Assembly: GCF_003425985.1 (NCBI RefSeq)
Contig: NZ_CP022985.1
Location: 1,773,501 to 1,837,500 of the forward strand
Reading direction: 5' to 3'
DNA from: Mariniflexile sp. TRM1-10
GTDB lineage: Bacteria; Bacteroidota; Bacteroidia; Flavobacteriales; Flavobacteriaceae
Length of the DNA: 64,000 nucleotides
Shown: one piece after another, positions 16,435-25,846 of the stretch
How the letters are laid out: each line of letters opens with the position of its first letter
How positions within the stretch are numbered: the first letter of the stretch is position 1
Position numbers and translations under genes: made by a program
Notes under the pieces: generated by a model
Database searches by the model: none
Told to the model about the DNA's origin: nothing
What the model saw: the letters and a program-made list of their open reading frames with translations, nothing else

Positions 16435-18498
16435 ATGTACAAAAAATACCTTTATATATTTCTTTTGTTTCTTGTTTCCAGTTTAGGGGCCCAGAGTAAT
16501 GTATTTAAAAAGCAATTGGACAGCGTACACAAACTGAGACAGCTTTCCAAAAGCACAGAACTTGGTTTGGAAACAAGGATAACGTACGCAAAACAAGCTG
16601 TAGCACTATCAAAAAGAACAGATGTGGATTCTGTTTTTTTAAGATCTATTAGGGACCTTACAATAATTTATTTAAAGGACGTTAAGTATTTTGACACAGC
16701 TAAAAAAATACTCCATAAAAATTTAAAGCTAGCAAACGAACTGAAGGATTCACTTAGTATAACATACATTAGTCATCAATTGGGTCATTTATATCATATT
16801 AGTTATTTACATCATATTAACAAAGAAAATAATGACAGTGCTTATTATTATTATTACAACACACTGAAATATTTTAAAAACGCATCCTTTTCTAAAATAG
16901 CCAACCATAAAATAACTCAACCATATATTTTAAACAGTATAGCTTTTTTACAAAAAGATGAACAAGATTACGTAGGCAGCCAAACGACAACAATACAGGC
17001 AATCAATTTATTGTTAACGATCCCGGAAAGTGAAGAAACCCTAGAGTTATTATCAAATGCATACAATTCACTGGGGCTGAACTTAAAAAAGCTCAAAGAC
17101 TATGACAGGGCATTGGAGTACTTCCAAAAATCAATGGACATTAGTAAAAATACACTTAATGAATATAAGAAGAAGGTACACGCAAAAATAAATATAGCTG
17201 AAGTTTATAAAGAAATAGGCGACTATAAAAATGTACTTGATAAATATGATAAACTGCTTGAAGACCCTGATCTTTTCAAAAAAGACCCCGGTTCATATGG
17301 TGCCATTCTCTGCAACATAGCCTATACCATGTTTTTGGCCAAAGATAGAAACACGGCTAAAATTGATTCCCTTTTTACCAAGGCCCACAACATTTTTGAG
17401 GATTTAAAGTTGGATTACGAACTGTCTGCAAGCAGCAACGATATGTCCGAATTCTATAATGCCACCAACGAAAAAGAGAAGGCCCTTTTTTATGCCGAAA
17501 AAGCCCACGGGATAGGCAAAAGAGGCAAGTTGTATGAAGAAGAACTCCGTGCCCTGAAACAGCTCTCCAGACTAAAAGAAGGCGAGGCGGGCAAGGCCCA
17601 TTTATATGAGTACATAGCACTCCATGACAGCCTTATAGCCAACGAGCGTGCCAACAGAAACAAATTTGCCCGGATCCAGTTTGAGACCGACCAATATATA
17701 AACGAGACCAAGCGCCTAAGCACGCAGAACATATTGATATCGGTTATAGCTGCCATTTTTATACTGAGCTTGGGGCTGCTGTATTTTATAAGGCTGCAAC
17801 AGGGAAAGAACCAAAGACTCCTTTTTGACAGGGAACAGCAAGAGGCCAACCAGGAGATCTATGGCCTGATGCTCAGGCAACAGGCGAAACTGGAGGAGGG
17901 CAGGATGCAGGAGCGCCATAGGATAGCGGAAGACCTGCACGATGGCATACTGAGCCAGTTGCTGGGCACCCGAATGAACATGGGCTTTTTGGACCTAAAG
18001 GGCGATGACGGTACCATGGGGGACTACCACCGGTTTTTGGACGAGATCCAAAAGATCGAAAAAGAGGTCAGGTCACTGTCCCATGAGCTCAAAGGCGATG
18101 AGGTTCTGACAAGAACGAATTTCGAATCCATGATGGACCAATATCTAAAGACCCAAAGCCTTGTGGGCGGTTTTGAATATGAGATTATAAACAGAGGTGT
18201 TCTGTTTGACAGCATCCATGATTTTATAAAAGTCAATATCTACAGGATCCTTCAGGAAGCCGTACAGAACATTGTCAAGCACGCAAGGGCCAACCATGTT
18301 CGTATCGGTTTTTGTTTAGAAGCCGAACGGTTGAACTTGGCCATAGAAGATGACGGAATGGGATTTGATGCCAACAGTGACAAAAAGGGCATTGGCCTAA
18401 AAAACATGGCATCAAGAGCCGAGAAGCTAAAGGGTTCTTTTAGAATAAATACCGTACCAAACAAAAAAACGGTCATACACATTATTGTCCCGGTTTAA
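16435..18498 (+). CDS. TPR-containing sensor histidine kinase, tandem copy 2
   Basis: The 687-residue paralogue of copy 1 has the same architecture: signal peptide, TPR sensor, one membrane helix (about 432-452) and a HisKA_3/ATPase kinase with phosphoacceptor His502. It has eight extra residues near position 120 (around HHINKENNDSAY). The sensor half differs at many positions from copy 1, whereas the kinase half is nearly identical. It is followed not by a regulator but by a relic of one (18499-18540), so it probably signals through the regulator at 15384-16058. Confidence 0.92.
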   Translation: MYKKYLYIFLLFLVSSLGAQSNVFKKQLDSVHKLRQLSKSTELGLETRITYAKQAVALSKRTDVDSVFLRSIRDLTIIYLKDVKYFDTAKKILHKNLKLANELKDSLSITYISHQLGHLYHISYLHHINKENNDSAYYYYYNTLKYFKNASFSKIANHKITQPYILNSIAFLQKDEQDYVGSQTTTIQAINLLLTIPESEETLELLSNAYNSLGLNLKKLKDYDRALEYFQKSMDISKNTLNEYKKKVHAKINIAEVYKEIGDYKNVLDKYDKLLEDPDLFKKDPGSYGAILCNIAYTMFLAKDRNTAKIDSLFTKAHNIFEDLKLDYELSASSNDMSEFYNATNEKEKALFYAEKAHGIGKRGKLYEEELRALKQLSRLKEGEAGKAHLYEYIALHDSLIANERANRNKFARIQFETDQYINETKRLSTQNILISVIAAIFILSLGLLYFIRLQQGKNQRLLFDREQQEANQEIYGLMLRQQAKLEEGRMQERHRIAEDLHDGILSQLLGTRMNMGFLDLKGDDGTMGDYHRFLDEIQKIEKEVRSLSHELKGDEVLTRTNFESMMDQYLKTQSLVGGFEYEIINRGVLFDSIHDFIKVNIYRILQEAVQNIVKHARANHVRIGFCLEAERLNLAIEDDGMGFDANSDKKGIGLKNMASRAEKLKGSFRINTVPNKKTVIHIIVPV

Positions 18499-18540
18499 TT
18501 TCTTGGTTGAAGACCATCCGCTGATAACAGAAGCTTACTA
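18499..18540 (+). pseudogene. Response-regulator relic after kinase copy 2
   Basis: Bases after the kinase stop match the beginning of the intact regulator: EDHPLITEAY is readable and is followed at once by a stop and by the promoter repeat of copy 3. Start codon and codons after about 19 are missing. This fits a deletion from inside the regulator to the next promoter. Confidence 0.75.
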
Positions 18541-18566
18541 AATGGACATTTGAATGTTTTAGTTTC

Positions 18567-18574
18567 TATATTTG
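18567..18574 (+). promoter_or_regulatory. -7 box of kinase copy 3
   Basis: TATATTTG, an exact TAnnTTTG match, 19 bases before the ATG. A TTTG at 18549-18552 is closer (14 bases) than the usual -33 spacing. Confidence 0.5.
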
Positions 18575-18593
18575 TTTTGTTCCTTATTAAAAT

Positions 18594-20639
18594 ATGTACA
18601 AAAATTACCTTTATATATTTCTTTTTTTTCTTGTTTCCTGTTTAGGGGCTCAGAGCAACGTATTCAAAAAACAATTGGAGAGCATACACAAATTGAGACA
18701 ACTTTCCAAAAGCACAGAACTTGGTTTGGAAACAAGGATAGCGTACGCAAAACAAGCTGTAGCACTATCAAAAAGAACAGGTGTAGATTCTGTTTTTTTA
18801 CTATCAAATGATCGTCTTTCAGTGGTTTATTTAGGGGACGTTAAGTATTTTGATACAGCTAAAAAAATGTTTCACGAAAACCTAAAGCTTGCACACAAAC
18901 TGAAGGATTCACTCAGTATTGCGTATATAAATTATCAACTAGGTTATGTATGTCATGCTAGTAGAAAAAAAAACGATAGTGCCTATTACTATTATTACAA
19001 TGCACTGAAATATTTTAAAAACCCATCCTTTTCTAAAATAACCAAATATAAAACAACTCAACCATATATTTTGAACAATATAGCTTATTTACAAAAGGAT
19101 GAACAGGATTATTTAGGCAGCCAAACGACATCAATACAGGCAATTAATTTGTTGTTAACGATCCCGGAAAGTGAAGAAACCCTAGAGTTATTATCCAATG
19201 CATATAATTCACTGGGGCTGAACTTAAAAAAGCACAAAGACTATGACAGGGCATTGGAGTACTTCCAAAAATCAATGGACATTAGTAAAAATATACCTAA
19301 GGAATATGAGAAGAAGTTACATGCAAAAATAAATATAGCTGAAGTTTATAAAGAAACAGGCGACTATAAAAAGGCATTTGATATATATGATAAACTGCTT
19401 GAAGACCCTGACCTTTTCAAAAAAGACCCCAGCTCTTATGGCGCCATTCTCTGTAATATAGCCTATACCCTGTTCTTGGCAAAAGAAAAACACACGGCTA
19501 AAATCGATTCCCTTTTCACCAAGGCCCATAATATTTTTGAGGGTTTAAAACTGGATTACGAGCTGTCTGCTAGCAGCAACGATATGTCCGAATTCTACCA
19601 AGCCACCAACGAAAAAGAGAAGGCCCTTTTTTATGCCGAAAAAGCCCACGGGATAGGCAAAAGAGGCAAGTTGTATGAAGAAGAACTCCGTGCCCTGAAA
19701 CAGCTCTCCAGACTAAAAGAAGGCGAGGCGGGCAAGGCCCATTTATATGAGTACATAGCACTCCATGACAGCCTTATAGCCAACGAGCGTGCCAACAGAA
19801 ACAAATTTGCCCGGATCCAGTTTGAGACCGACCAATATATAAACGAGACCAAGCGCCTAAGCACGCAGAACATATTGATATCGGTTATAGCTGCCATTTT
19901 TATACTGAGCTTGGGGCTGCTGTATTTTATAAGGCTGCAACAGGGAAAGAACCAAAGACTCCTTTTTGACAGGGAACAGCAAGAGGCCAACCAGGAGATC
20001 TATGGCCTGATGCTCAGGCAACAGGCGAAACTGGAGGAGGGCAGGATGCAGGAGCGCCATAGGATAGCGGAAGACCTGCACGATGGCATACTGAGCCAGT
20101 TGCTGGGCACCCGAATGAACATGGGCTTTTTGGACCTAAAGGGCGACGATGGTACCATGGGGGACTACCACCGGTTTTTGGACGAGATCCAAAAGATCGA
20201 AAAAGAGATCAGGTCACTGTCCCATGAGCTCAAAGGGGATGAGGTTCTGACAAAAACGAATTTCGAATCCATGATGGACCAATACTTAAAGACCCAAAGC
20301 CTGGTGGGCGGTTTTGAATATGAGATTGTAAACAGAGGTGTTTTGTTTGACGGCATCCAGGATTTTACAAAAGTCAATATCTACAGAATCCTTCAGGAAG
20401 CCGTACAGAACATTGTCAAGCACGCAAGGGCCAACCATGTGTGTATTGGTTTTTATTTAGAAGCCGAACGGTTGAACTTGACCATAGAAGATGACGGAGT
20501 GGGCTTTGATGCCAACAGTGACAAAAAGGGCATTGGCCTAAAAAACATGGCATCAAGAGCCGAGAAGCTAAAGGGTTCTTTTAGAATAAATGCCGTACCA
20601 AACAAAAAAACGGTCATACACATTATTGTCCCGATTTAA
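18594..20639 (+). CDS. TPR-containing sensor histidine kinase, tandem copy 3
   Basis: The 681-residue paralogue has the same architecture, with phosphoacceptor His496 in EDLHDG. The DNA is a patchwork. About 19130-19270 resembles copy 2; about 19345-19600 is almost identical to copy 1; about 19601-20140 is almost identical to copy 2; the last 300 bases again resemble copy 1. This suggests gene conversion. Nine A in a row at 18963-18971 fall in the sensor part. A degraded regulator follows at 20646-20763, so it has no intact adjacent partner. Confidence 0.92.
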   Translation: MYKNYLYIFLFFLVSCLGAQSNVFKKQLESIHKLRQLSKSTELGLETRIAYAKQAVALSKRTGVDSVFLLSNDRLSVVYLGDVKYFDTAKKMFHENLKLAHKLKDSLSIAYINYQLGYVCHASRKKNDSAYYYYYNALKYFKNPSFSKITKYKTTQPYILNNIAYLQKDEQDYLGSQTTSIQAINLLLTIPESEETLELLSNAYNSLGLNLKKHKDYDRALEYFQKSMDISKNIPKEYEKKLHAKINIAEVYKETGDYKKAFDIYDKLLEDPDLFKKDPSSYGAILCNIAYTLFLAKEKHTAKIDSLFTKAHNIFEGLKLDYELSASSNDMSEFYQATNEKEKALFYAEKAHGIGKRGKLYEEELRALKQLSRLKEGEAGKAHLYEYIALHDSLIANERANRNKFARIQFETDQYINETKRLSTQNILISVIAAIFILSLGLLYFIRLQQGKNQRLLFDREQQEANQEIYGLMLRQQAKLEEGRMQERHRIAEDLHDGILSQLLGTRMNMGFLDLKGDDGTMGDYHRFLDEIQKIEKEIRSLSHELKGDEVLTKTNFESMMDQYLKTQSLVGGFEYEIVNRGVLFDGIQDFTKVNIYRILQEAVQNIVKHARANHVCIGFYLEAERLNLTIEDDGVGFDANSDKKGIGLKNMASRAEKLKGSFRINAVPNKKTVIHIIVPI

Positions 20640-20645
20640 TTTCTT

Positions 20646-20763
20646 AGTTATCGAAGACCATCTGCTACAGAGGCTTATTAAAGACATTTTCTCAGATTAG
20701 CTAGAACAATTCCAGTTAAATTTCGTGATTGGTACAGCTAATAATTGTGATGTAGCATATTTA
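20646..20763 (+). pseudogene. Response-regulator relic after kinase copy 3
   Basis: The stretch matches codons about 8-48 of the intact regulator at DNA level (IEDH, then QLNFVIGTANNCDVAYL with indels and stops). Then it jumps directly to the 3' flank that follows the intact regulator at about 16080. The receiver phosphorylation site and the output domain are gone. Confidence 0.75.
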
Positions 20764-20913
20764 CGCAATCACCTTACTTATTTTGAGGATAAACCTTTGG
20801 CCTTATAGTTGTGAACGTTTTATATTTGAAGTGCTATTAGTAAAAATCGAGACTACATAGAACTCTCGATATCATTTTTGGAAATTACATTAATAAAGGT
20901 GATTTAAAAAAGG

Positions 20914-20942
20914 GCGGCATGATATTTTTATTATCATGCCGC
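20914..20942. terminator. Bidirectional terminator between kinase block and lepA
   Basis: Perfect 11-base stem (gcggcatgata / tatcatgccgc) with a 7-base loop. It has T-rich tracts on both strands, seven T on the plus side and six on the minus side, suited to two convergent transcripts. The rest of 20640-20951 is regulator relic and repeated flank. Confidence 0.8.
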
Positions 20943-20951
20943 TTAATTTTT

Positions 20952-22748
20952 TTAATCGTTCAATTTTAAAACTGCCATAAACGCCTGTTGAGGTATTTCT
21001 ACATTACCAACTTGACGCATACGTTTTTTTCCTTTTTTCTGTTTTTCCAATAGTTTACGTTTACGCGAAATATCACCACCATAACATTTGGCCGTAACGT
21101 CTTTACGCAATGCTTTAATAGTTTCTCTTGAAATAATTTTAGCACCAACGGCGGCTTGAATAGGTATGTCAAATTGCTGACGCGGAATTAACTCTTTTAG
21201 CTTTTCACACATTTTTTTGCCAATATTTTGAGCATTATCGGCATGTATTAAAGCAGAAAGCGCATCAACAGGTTGGGCGTTTAATAAAATATCTAAACGC
21301 ACTAATTTGGAAACTTTCATCCCAATGGGATGGTAATCAAAAGAAGCATAGCCTTTTGAAACTGTTTTTAATCGGTCGTAAAAATCGAATACAATTTCAG
21401 CCAAAGGCATTTCAAACGTTAATTCAACACGTTCTGTAGTTAAATATGTTTGGTTGGTAACAATACCGCGTTTTTCAATACACAACGACATGACATTACC
21501 AATAAAATCGGCTTTAGTAATAATCGTTGCTTTTATATAAGGTTCTTCAACACGATTTACGGTTGAAGGGTCTGGTAAGTCTGATGGGTTATTTACAATA
21601 AATGCCTCGTTAGGGTTTTTGTTTGTAAATGCGTGATATGATACGTTGGGAACTGTTGTTATCACCGTCATATCAAACTCACGCTCTAAACGTTCCTGAA
21701 TAATTTCCATGTGAAGCATGCCTAAGAATCCACAGCGGAAACCAAAACCTAATGCTGCCGAACTTTCTGGAGTAAATACTAACGACGCGTCATTTAATTG
21801 TAATTTCTCCATGGAGCTACGAAGTTCTTCGTAATCTTCGGTATCAACAGGGTAAATACCAGCAAAAACCATTGGTTTTACATCTTCAAACCCTTCTACA
21901 ATATTGGTTGTAGGGTTTGCAAAATCGGTAATGGTATCGCCTACTTTAACTTCTTTGGCGGTTTTAATACCAGTAATTAAATAGCCAACGTCACCAGTTT
22001 TAACACTTTGTTTGGGAACCTGGGTTAATTTTAAGGTGCCTACTTCATCTGCATAATATTCATTAGCTGTAGCAACGAATTTAATTTTTTGTCCTTTTTT
22101 TATTTCACCGTTAAAGACTCTAAAATAAGTTTCGATGCCTCTAAATGTGTTGTAAACCGAATCAAAAATCAATGCTTGTAGTGGTGCGTTGGGGTCGCCT
22201 TTTGGTGCAGGAATACGTTCAATTACGGCCGCTAAAATATTATCGACACCAAAACCTGTTTTACCACTGGCGTGAATGACGTCTTCTGGTTTGCATCCTA
22301 ATAGATCTACAATATCGTCGGTTACCTCTTCTGGGTTGGCACTTGGTAAATCGACTTTATTAAGGACTGGGATAATTTCCAAATCGTTTTCTAAAGCCAA
22401 ATATAAATTGGAAATGGTTTGAGCCTGTATACTTTGTGCCGCGTCTACAATAAGCAAAGCACCTTCGCAAGCAGCTATAGAGCGGGACACTTCATAAGAG
22501 AAATCTACGTGACCAGGCGTATCTATAAGGTTCAAAATGTATTGTTCACCTTTATAGGTATAATCCATTTGGATAGCGTGCGACTTGATGGTAATACCGC
22601 GTTCGCGCTCCAAATCCATATTATCAAGTAACTGGTTTTGCTTTTCCCTTTCGGTTACAGAGCCTGTAAAATCCAACAAGCGATCGGCAAGTGTGCTCTT
22701 ACCATGGTCTATATGTGCAATAATGCAAAAGTTTCTAATGTTCTTCAT
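20952..22748 (-). CDS. lepA: Elongation factor 4 (LepA)
   Basis: The 598-residue translational GTPase acts on the ribosome in translation initiation/back-translocation. It shows G1 [16 protein letters not shown]3 [15 protein letters not shown] and G4 NKVDLP, and ends with the LepA-specific C-terminal domain ([17 protein letters not shown]). Length and motifs are standard. Its 3' end is copied twice upstream of the kinase genes. A -7 box lies 28 bases upstream of the ATG. Confidence 0.98.
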   Translation of the reverse strand: MKNIRNFCIIAHIDHGKSTLADRLLDFTGSVTEREKQNQLLDNMDLERERGITIKSHAIQMDYTYKGEQYILNLIDTPGHVDFSYEVSRSIAACEGALLIVDAAQSIQAQTISNLYLALENDLEIIPVLNKVDLPSANPEEVTDDIVDLLGCKPEDVIHASGKTGFGVDNILAAVIERIPAPKGDPNAPLQALIFDSVYNTFRGIETYFRVFNGEIKKGQKIKFVATANEYYADEVGTLKLTQVPKQSVKTGDVGYLITGIKTAKEVKVGDTITDFANPTTNIVEGFEDVKPMVFAGIYPVDTEDYEELRSSMEKLQLNDASLVFTPESSAALGFGFRCGFLGMLHMEIIQERLEREFDMTVITTVPNVSYHAFTNKNPNEAFIVNNPSDLPDPSTVNRVEEPYIKATIITKADFIGNVMSLCIEKRGIVTNQTYLTTERVELTFEMPLAEIVFDFYDRLKTVSKGYASFDYHPIGMKVSKLVRLDILLNAQPVDALSALIHADNAQNIGKKMCEKLKELIPRQQFDIPIQAAVGAKIISRETIKALRKDVTAKCYGGDISRKRKLLEKQKKGKKRMRQVGNVEIPQQAFMAVLKLND

Positions 22749-22775
22749 AAAGGAATTTAAACCCTAATTAATTTG

Positions 22776-22783
22776 CAAATATA
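22776..22783 (-). promoter_or_regulatory. -7 box of lepA
   Basis: The minus strand reads TATATTTG, an exact TAnnTTTG match, 28 bases before the lepA ATG. Confidence 0.55.
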
Positions 22784-22939
22784 GATGTTTTTAAATGAGG
22801 CTGAAAGATTGAATACATGTTAATTATATTATCTGATAACAATTACCATAATAAATATATTATTCGAACTCAATATATATTTTTTTGTTTTAAAACTGTA
22901 ATATTTTTATGATATTTTATTGTGTAAGAAATTAAACTT

Positions 22940-22966
22940 TTGCATATTTTTAATGTCTTAGATTTG
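22940..22966 (+). promoter_or_regulatory. Promoter of the plug-domain protein gene
   Basis: TTTG ending at 22942 and TAGATTTG at 22959-22966 are separated by 16 bases, close to the Bacteroidetes TTTG/TAnnTTTG arrangement. The ATG is 42 bases further on. Confidence 0.6.
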
Positions 22967-23008
22967 TTAGTATTAAATAAAACGTAATTAAAATAATCTC
23001 GGTATTAA

Positions 23009-25447
23009 ATGTTGAATTTTTTAAACAGAATGACAAAACAACTATTAAAGTGCTTTTTAGCATGTATTCTGGCAACTACTTTGTTAAATGCCCAAGAGAA
23101 AAAAGAAATTCCAGATATAGAAAAAATATATATTCATACGGATCGGTCTTTTTATACAGTAGGTGAGTCGTTATGGTATAAAGCCTATTTGGTTTATGCT
23201 TACAATAATTTGCTTTTAGATAATAGTCATATATTATATGTAGAATTGGTTTCGCCAGATTCAAAAATAATTGCAAGAAACAAAACACAGTTAGACAACG
23301 GATTGGGACATGGTGATTTTAAATTAACCGATTCTGTTGGTGTAAAAAATGTCGGAACTTATCAAATAAGAGCTTATACAAACTACAGCCGAAATTTTGG
23401 TGATGACTTTATTTTTAAAAAGGAGATTGAGGTTATTGATGTTTTTGATAAACAAACGGACACTAAAGAAACGGCAAGTAAGTTAAAACCTAAAACGGCG
23501 GAGGTAAATACCAATGAAGCTTCCCAAAACACCTTTAATGTGCAGTTTTTTCCTGAAGGAGGCTCGCTTATAAATGATGTTCAGAGCGTTGTCGCTTTTA
23601 AGGCGGTTGATAATCATGGAAACCCTATTAAAATTGAAGGTAAAGTTTTTGACTCCAATGAGGAACTTGTGGGAATGTTATATAGCAGTCATGAAGGTAT
23701 GGGAAAATTTCAGCTTAAACCACAGAAAGGGAATCAATATAATGCTAAAGTTTCAATATCAGATGGTAATCAAATAGACGTCCCACTTCCTAAAGCACAT
23801 GAAACCGGTTATTTACTAAGTTGTAAAAAAGTTGAGGAAAGAGATATCGTAACTATTAAAACGAATTCAGAAACCTTAGCGCAACAACCCAATACGCCAC
23901 TTACAATCGTTAGCACCACACGAGGTATTAGTTATTTTGAAGGCAGGCAATCAGTATCCAGTACGATTTTTTCTTTTGAATTGCCCAAAACCAATTTTCC
24001 TGAAGGCATTACCCAATTAACATTATACGATGCCAGTTTAAGACCGCAAAGCGAACGCTTGGTTTATATTGAAAAAGAACAGGACCTGCAAGTAACCGTA
24101 GCAACTGATAAGAAGGTATATAAACCTTCGGAAAAGGTAACGGTTAATATCTCCTCAAAAACCAAAGCAGGGGCTCTAGCGTCCGCAAGCTTTTCATTAA
24201 GTTGCACAGATTTGAACGGCTTAGAGGATACCAAAGATTATGGCACAAATATCAGCTCTTATTTTTTAATGGAATCTGATATTAGAGGGCAGGTACACAA
24301 CCCTAGCTATTATTTTGATGCAAGCAATTCCAATAGGTTATACCATCTCGATTTATTGCTTTTAACACAAGGGTGGAGAGATTTTTTATGGAAAGAAGTA
24401 CCAAAAATTAATGATAGTCTTAATTATAAACCCGAAAAAGTGTTTACCATAGCAGGTAGGGTAAAGCAGCTTTTTGGAAATAAACCAAAAGCAAATAGTA
24501 ACATGACTTTAGCCTTAATGGGTAAAACAGGGATAAATATATTTGATACAGAAACAGATTCTCTTGGAATGTTTAAGTTTGATAACCTGGTGTTTTATGG
24601 AAAGGCCAATATGTTTTTAAATTCGAAAAATGATAAAGGAAAAGGCAAAGGGGAGATTATAACATTTCCATTTGAGCCAGACCCAATACCGGTAGCGTTT
24701 AAAAAGCAACCAACCAGTTTTCCTTTAGTTACTAATGCCATTAAAGAGACTATTTTAAGGAAATATGTCAATTATGGTATTGCCCCAGAAAATATATTGG
24801 ATGAGGTTGAAATCATTGCCAAGAAGAAAAACACTACCCAAAGTTTATACGGCATGCCCGATTTTAGCTATGTTGTAGGAGATGAAACCCCTGTTTTTAA
24901 TGATATTTACCAACTTATTCAATACAACATCCCAGGTGTTATTGTTGATGGAGACACCATTCGTTTTATGAGGTTTAGTGGGCCTGCACACATTATATTG
25001 GACGGGTTTCCATTATTCGACCAGTCTCAATTAGATTTTATCTTGCCAGATAATGTTGAAAAAATAGATGCGATAAAAGGGCCAAGTGCAGCCATATTTG
25101 GTTCAGAAGGTGCCAATGGCATTATTGCCATTTACACAAAAGACCCTACGGCAAATGTGCGGTCTAAAAAAGAATTCCATAATATTAGCCAACATATAGA
25201 AGGATTTTATGATGCTCGGGTATTTTATTCGCCAGACCCCAACAAACCATCCTTAGAGATGCAGAACACAGACGCTGTACGCAACACATTGTATTGGAAC
25301 CCCTATATACACCCAGACCAAACAGGCACCTCTCAAGCAAGCTATTACAATAGTGAGGTTGAAACTACTGTTAAAGTGACTTTAGAAGGCATTACCGCAA
25401 CGGGTATTCCTGTGGTGAAGAAGGTGTTTTATACTATTGAAAAGTAA
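23009..25447 (+). CDS. Exported MG2/TonB-plug domain protein
   Basis: The 812-residue protein has a signal peptide ending LATTLLNAQ. An MG2-like start follows (KIYIHTDRSFYTVGESLWYK), then further beta-sandwich domains with carboxypeptidase-regulatory-like segments. Near the C-terminus is a TonB receptor plug-like domain: NIPGVIVDGDTIRF, HIILDGFPLFD, then VEKIDAIKGPSAAIFGSEGA. There is no beta-barrel, so it is not a transporter itself. Such proteins are widespread in Flavobacteria, but their role, perhaps in envelope assembly or export, is not settled. A second in-frame ATG at 23030 would give a more compact signal peptide and is a possible start. Confidence 0.85.
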   Translation: MLNFLNRMTKQLLKCFLACILATTLLNAQEKKEIPDIEKIYIHTDRSFYTVGESLWYKAYLVYAYNNLLLDNSHILYVELVSPDSKIIARNKTQLDNGLGHGDFKLTDSVGVKNVGTYQIRAYTNYSRNFGDDFIFKKEIEVIDVFDKQTDTKETASKLKPKTAEVNTNEASQNTFNVQFFPEGGSLINDVQSVVAFKAVDNHGNPIKIEGKVFDSNEELVGMLYSSHEGMGKFQLKPQKGNQYNAKVSISDGNQIDVPLPKAHETGYLLSCKKVEERDIVTIKTNSETLAQQPNTPLTIVSTTRGISYFEGRQSVSSTIFSFELPKTNFPEGITQLTLYDASLRPQSERLVYIEKEQDLQVTVATDKKVYKPSEKVTVNISSKTKAGALASASFSLSCTDLNGLEDTKDYGTNISSYFLMESDIRGQVHNPSYYFDASNSNRLYHLDLLLLTQGWRDFLWKEVPKINDSLNYKPEKVFTIAGRVKQLFGNKPKANSNMTLALMGKTGINIFDTETDSLGMFKFDNLVFYGKANMFLNSKNDKGKGKGEIITFPFEPDPIPVAFKKQPTSFPLVTNAIKETILRKYVNYGIAPENILDEVEIIAKKKNTTQSLYGMPDFSYVVGDETPVFNDIYQLIQYNIPGVIVDGDTIRFMRFSGPAHIILDGFPLFDQSQLDFILPDNVEKIDAIKGPSAAIFGSEGANGIIAIYTKDPTANVRSKKEFHNISQHIEGFYDARVFYSPDPNKPSLEMQNTDAVRNTLYWNPYIHPDQTGTSQASYYNSEVETTVKVTLEGITATGIPVVKKVFYTIEK

Positions 25448-25451
25448 AAGT

Positions 25452-25655
25452 TTAAATTATCATGCTACCACAAATACCCAAACTTACAATCACGTAAACA
25501 GCAGCTAATATAAAAAGCACCTTTGAGGCCTTTTTATTGTTTTTTCTTAGTGCAAAACCAATAATAGCCAACAGAATTGCTGGTCCCAACATAATGGCAA
25601 TTATTAAAACGAATATGCCGTCTAAATTTCCTATTTCAAGTGAGTACGGGTTCAT
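25452..25655 (-). CDS. Small two-helix membrane protein (operon gene 4)
   Basis: The 67-residue protein has two predicted membrane helices separated by a basic loop (RKNNKKASK) and ends in VIVSLGICGSMII. It is a paralogue of the preceding gene: both share the K-x-SK-x-L-x-ILA block and LGICG near the end. It starts 4 bases after the stop of that gene and is the last member of the operon with the radical SAM and Lgt-like enzymes. I recognise no named family. The paralogy and tight spacing support it as real. Confidence 0.65.
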   Translation of the reverse strand: MNPYSLEIGNLDGIFVLIIAIMLGPAILLAIIGFALRKNNKKASKVLFILAAVYVIVSLGICGSMII

Positions 25656-25659
25656 TACA

Positions 25660-25845
25660 TCATAAGTTTGTTAGTATAGTTCCGCAAATTCCTAAACCTA
25701 TAATAGTATAGGTTGTTGCAAGAATATATAATATTTTTGAGGTTTTTGGTTTTCGAAGACTTATATTTTTACCAACGATAAACATGATTATTGCAGGAAT
25801 ATGGGAAATTATTAAAGCAATTATTGTTACCAGTACTAGTTCCAT
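25660..25845 (-). CDS. Small two-helix membrane protein (operon gene 3)
   Basis: The 61-residue protein has two predicted helices, a basic central loop (LRKPKTSKILYILAT) and the C-terminal motif IIGLGICGTIL shared with its neighbour. It starts one base after the radical SAM stop, so translation is probably coupled. A membrane anchor or subunit for the radical SAM enzyme is possible but is inference only. Confidence 0.65.
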   Translation of the reverse strand: MELVLVTIIALIISHIPAIIMFIVGKNISLRKPKTSKILYILATTYTIIGLGICGTILTNL

Positions 25846-25846
25846 A

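Noticed and set aside
18963..18971. Phase-variable A9 tract in kinase copy 3
   Set aside because: The frame is intact and such runs are common in this AT-rich sequence. Nothing else suggests switching.
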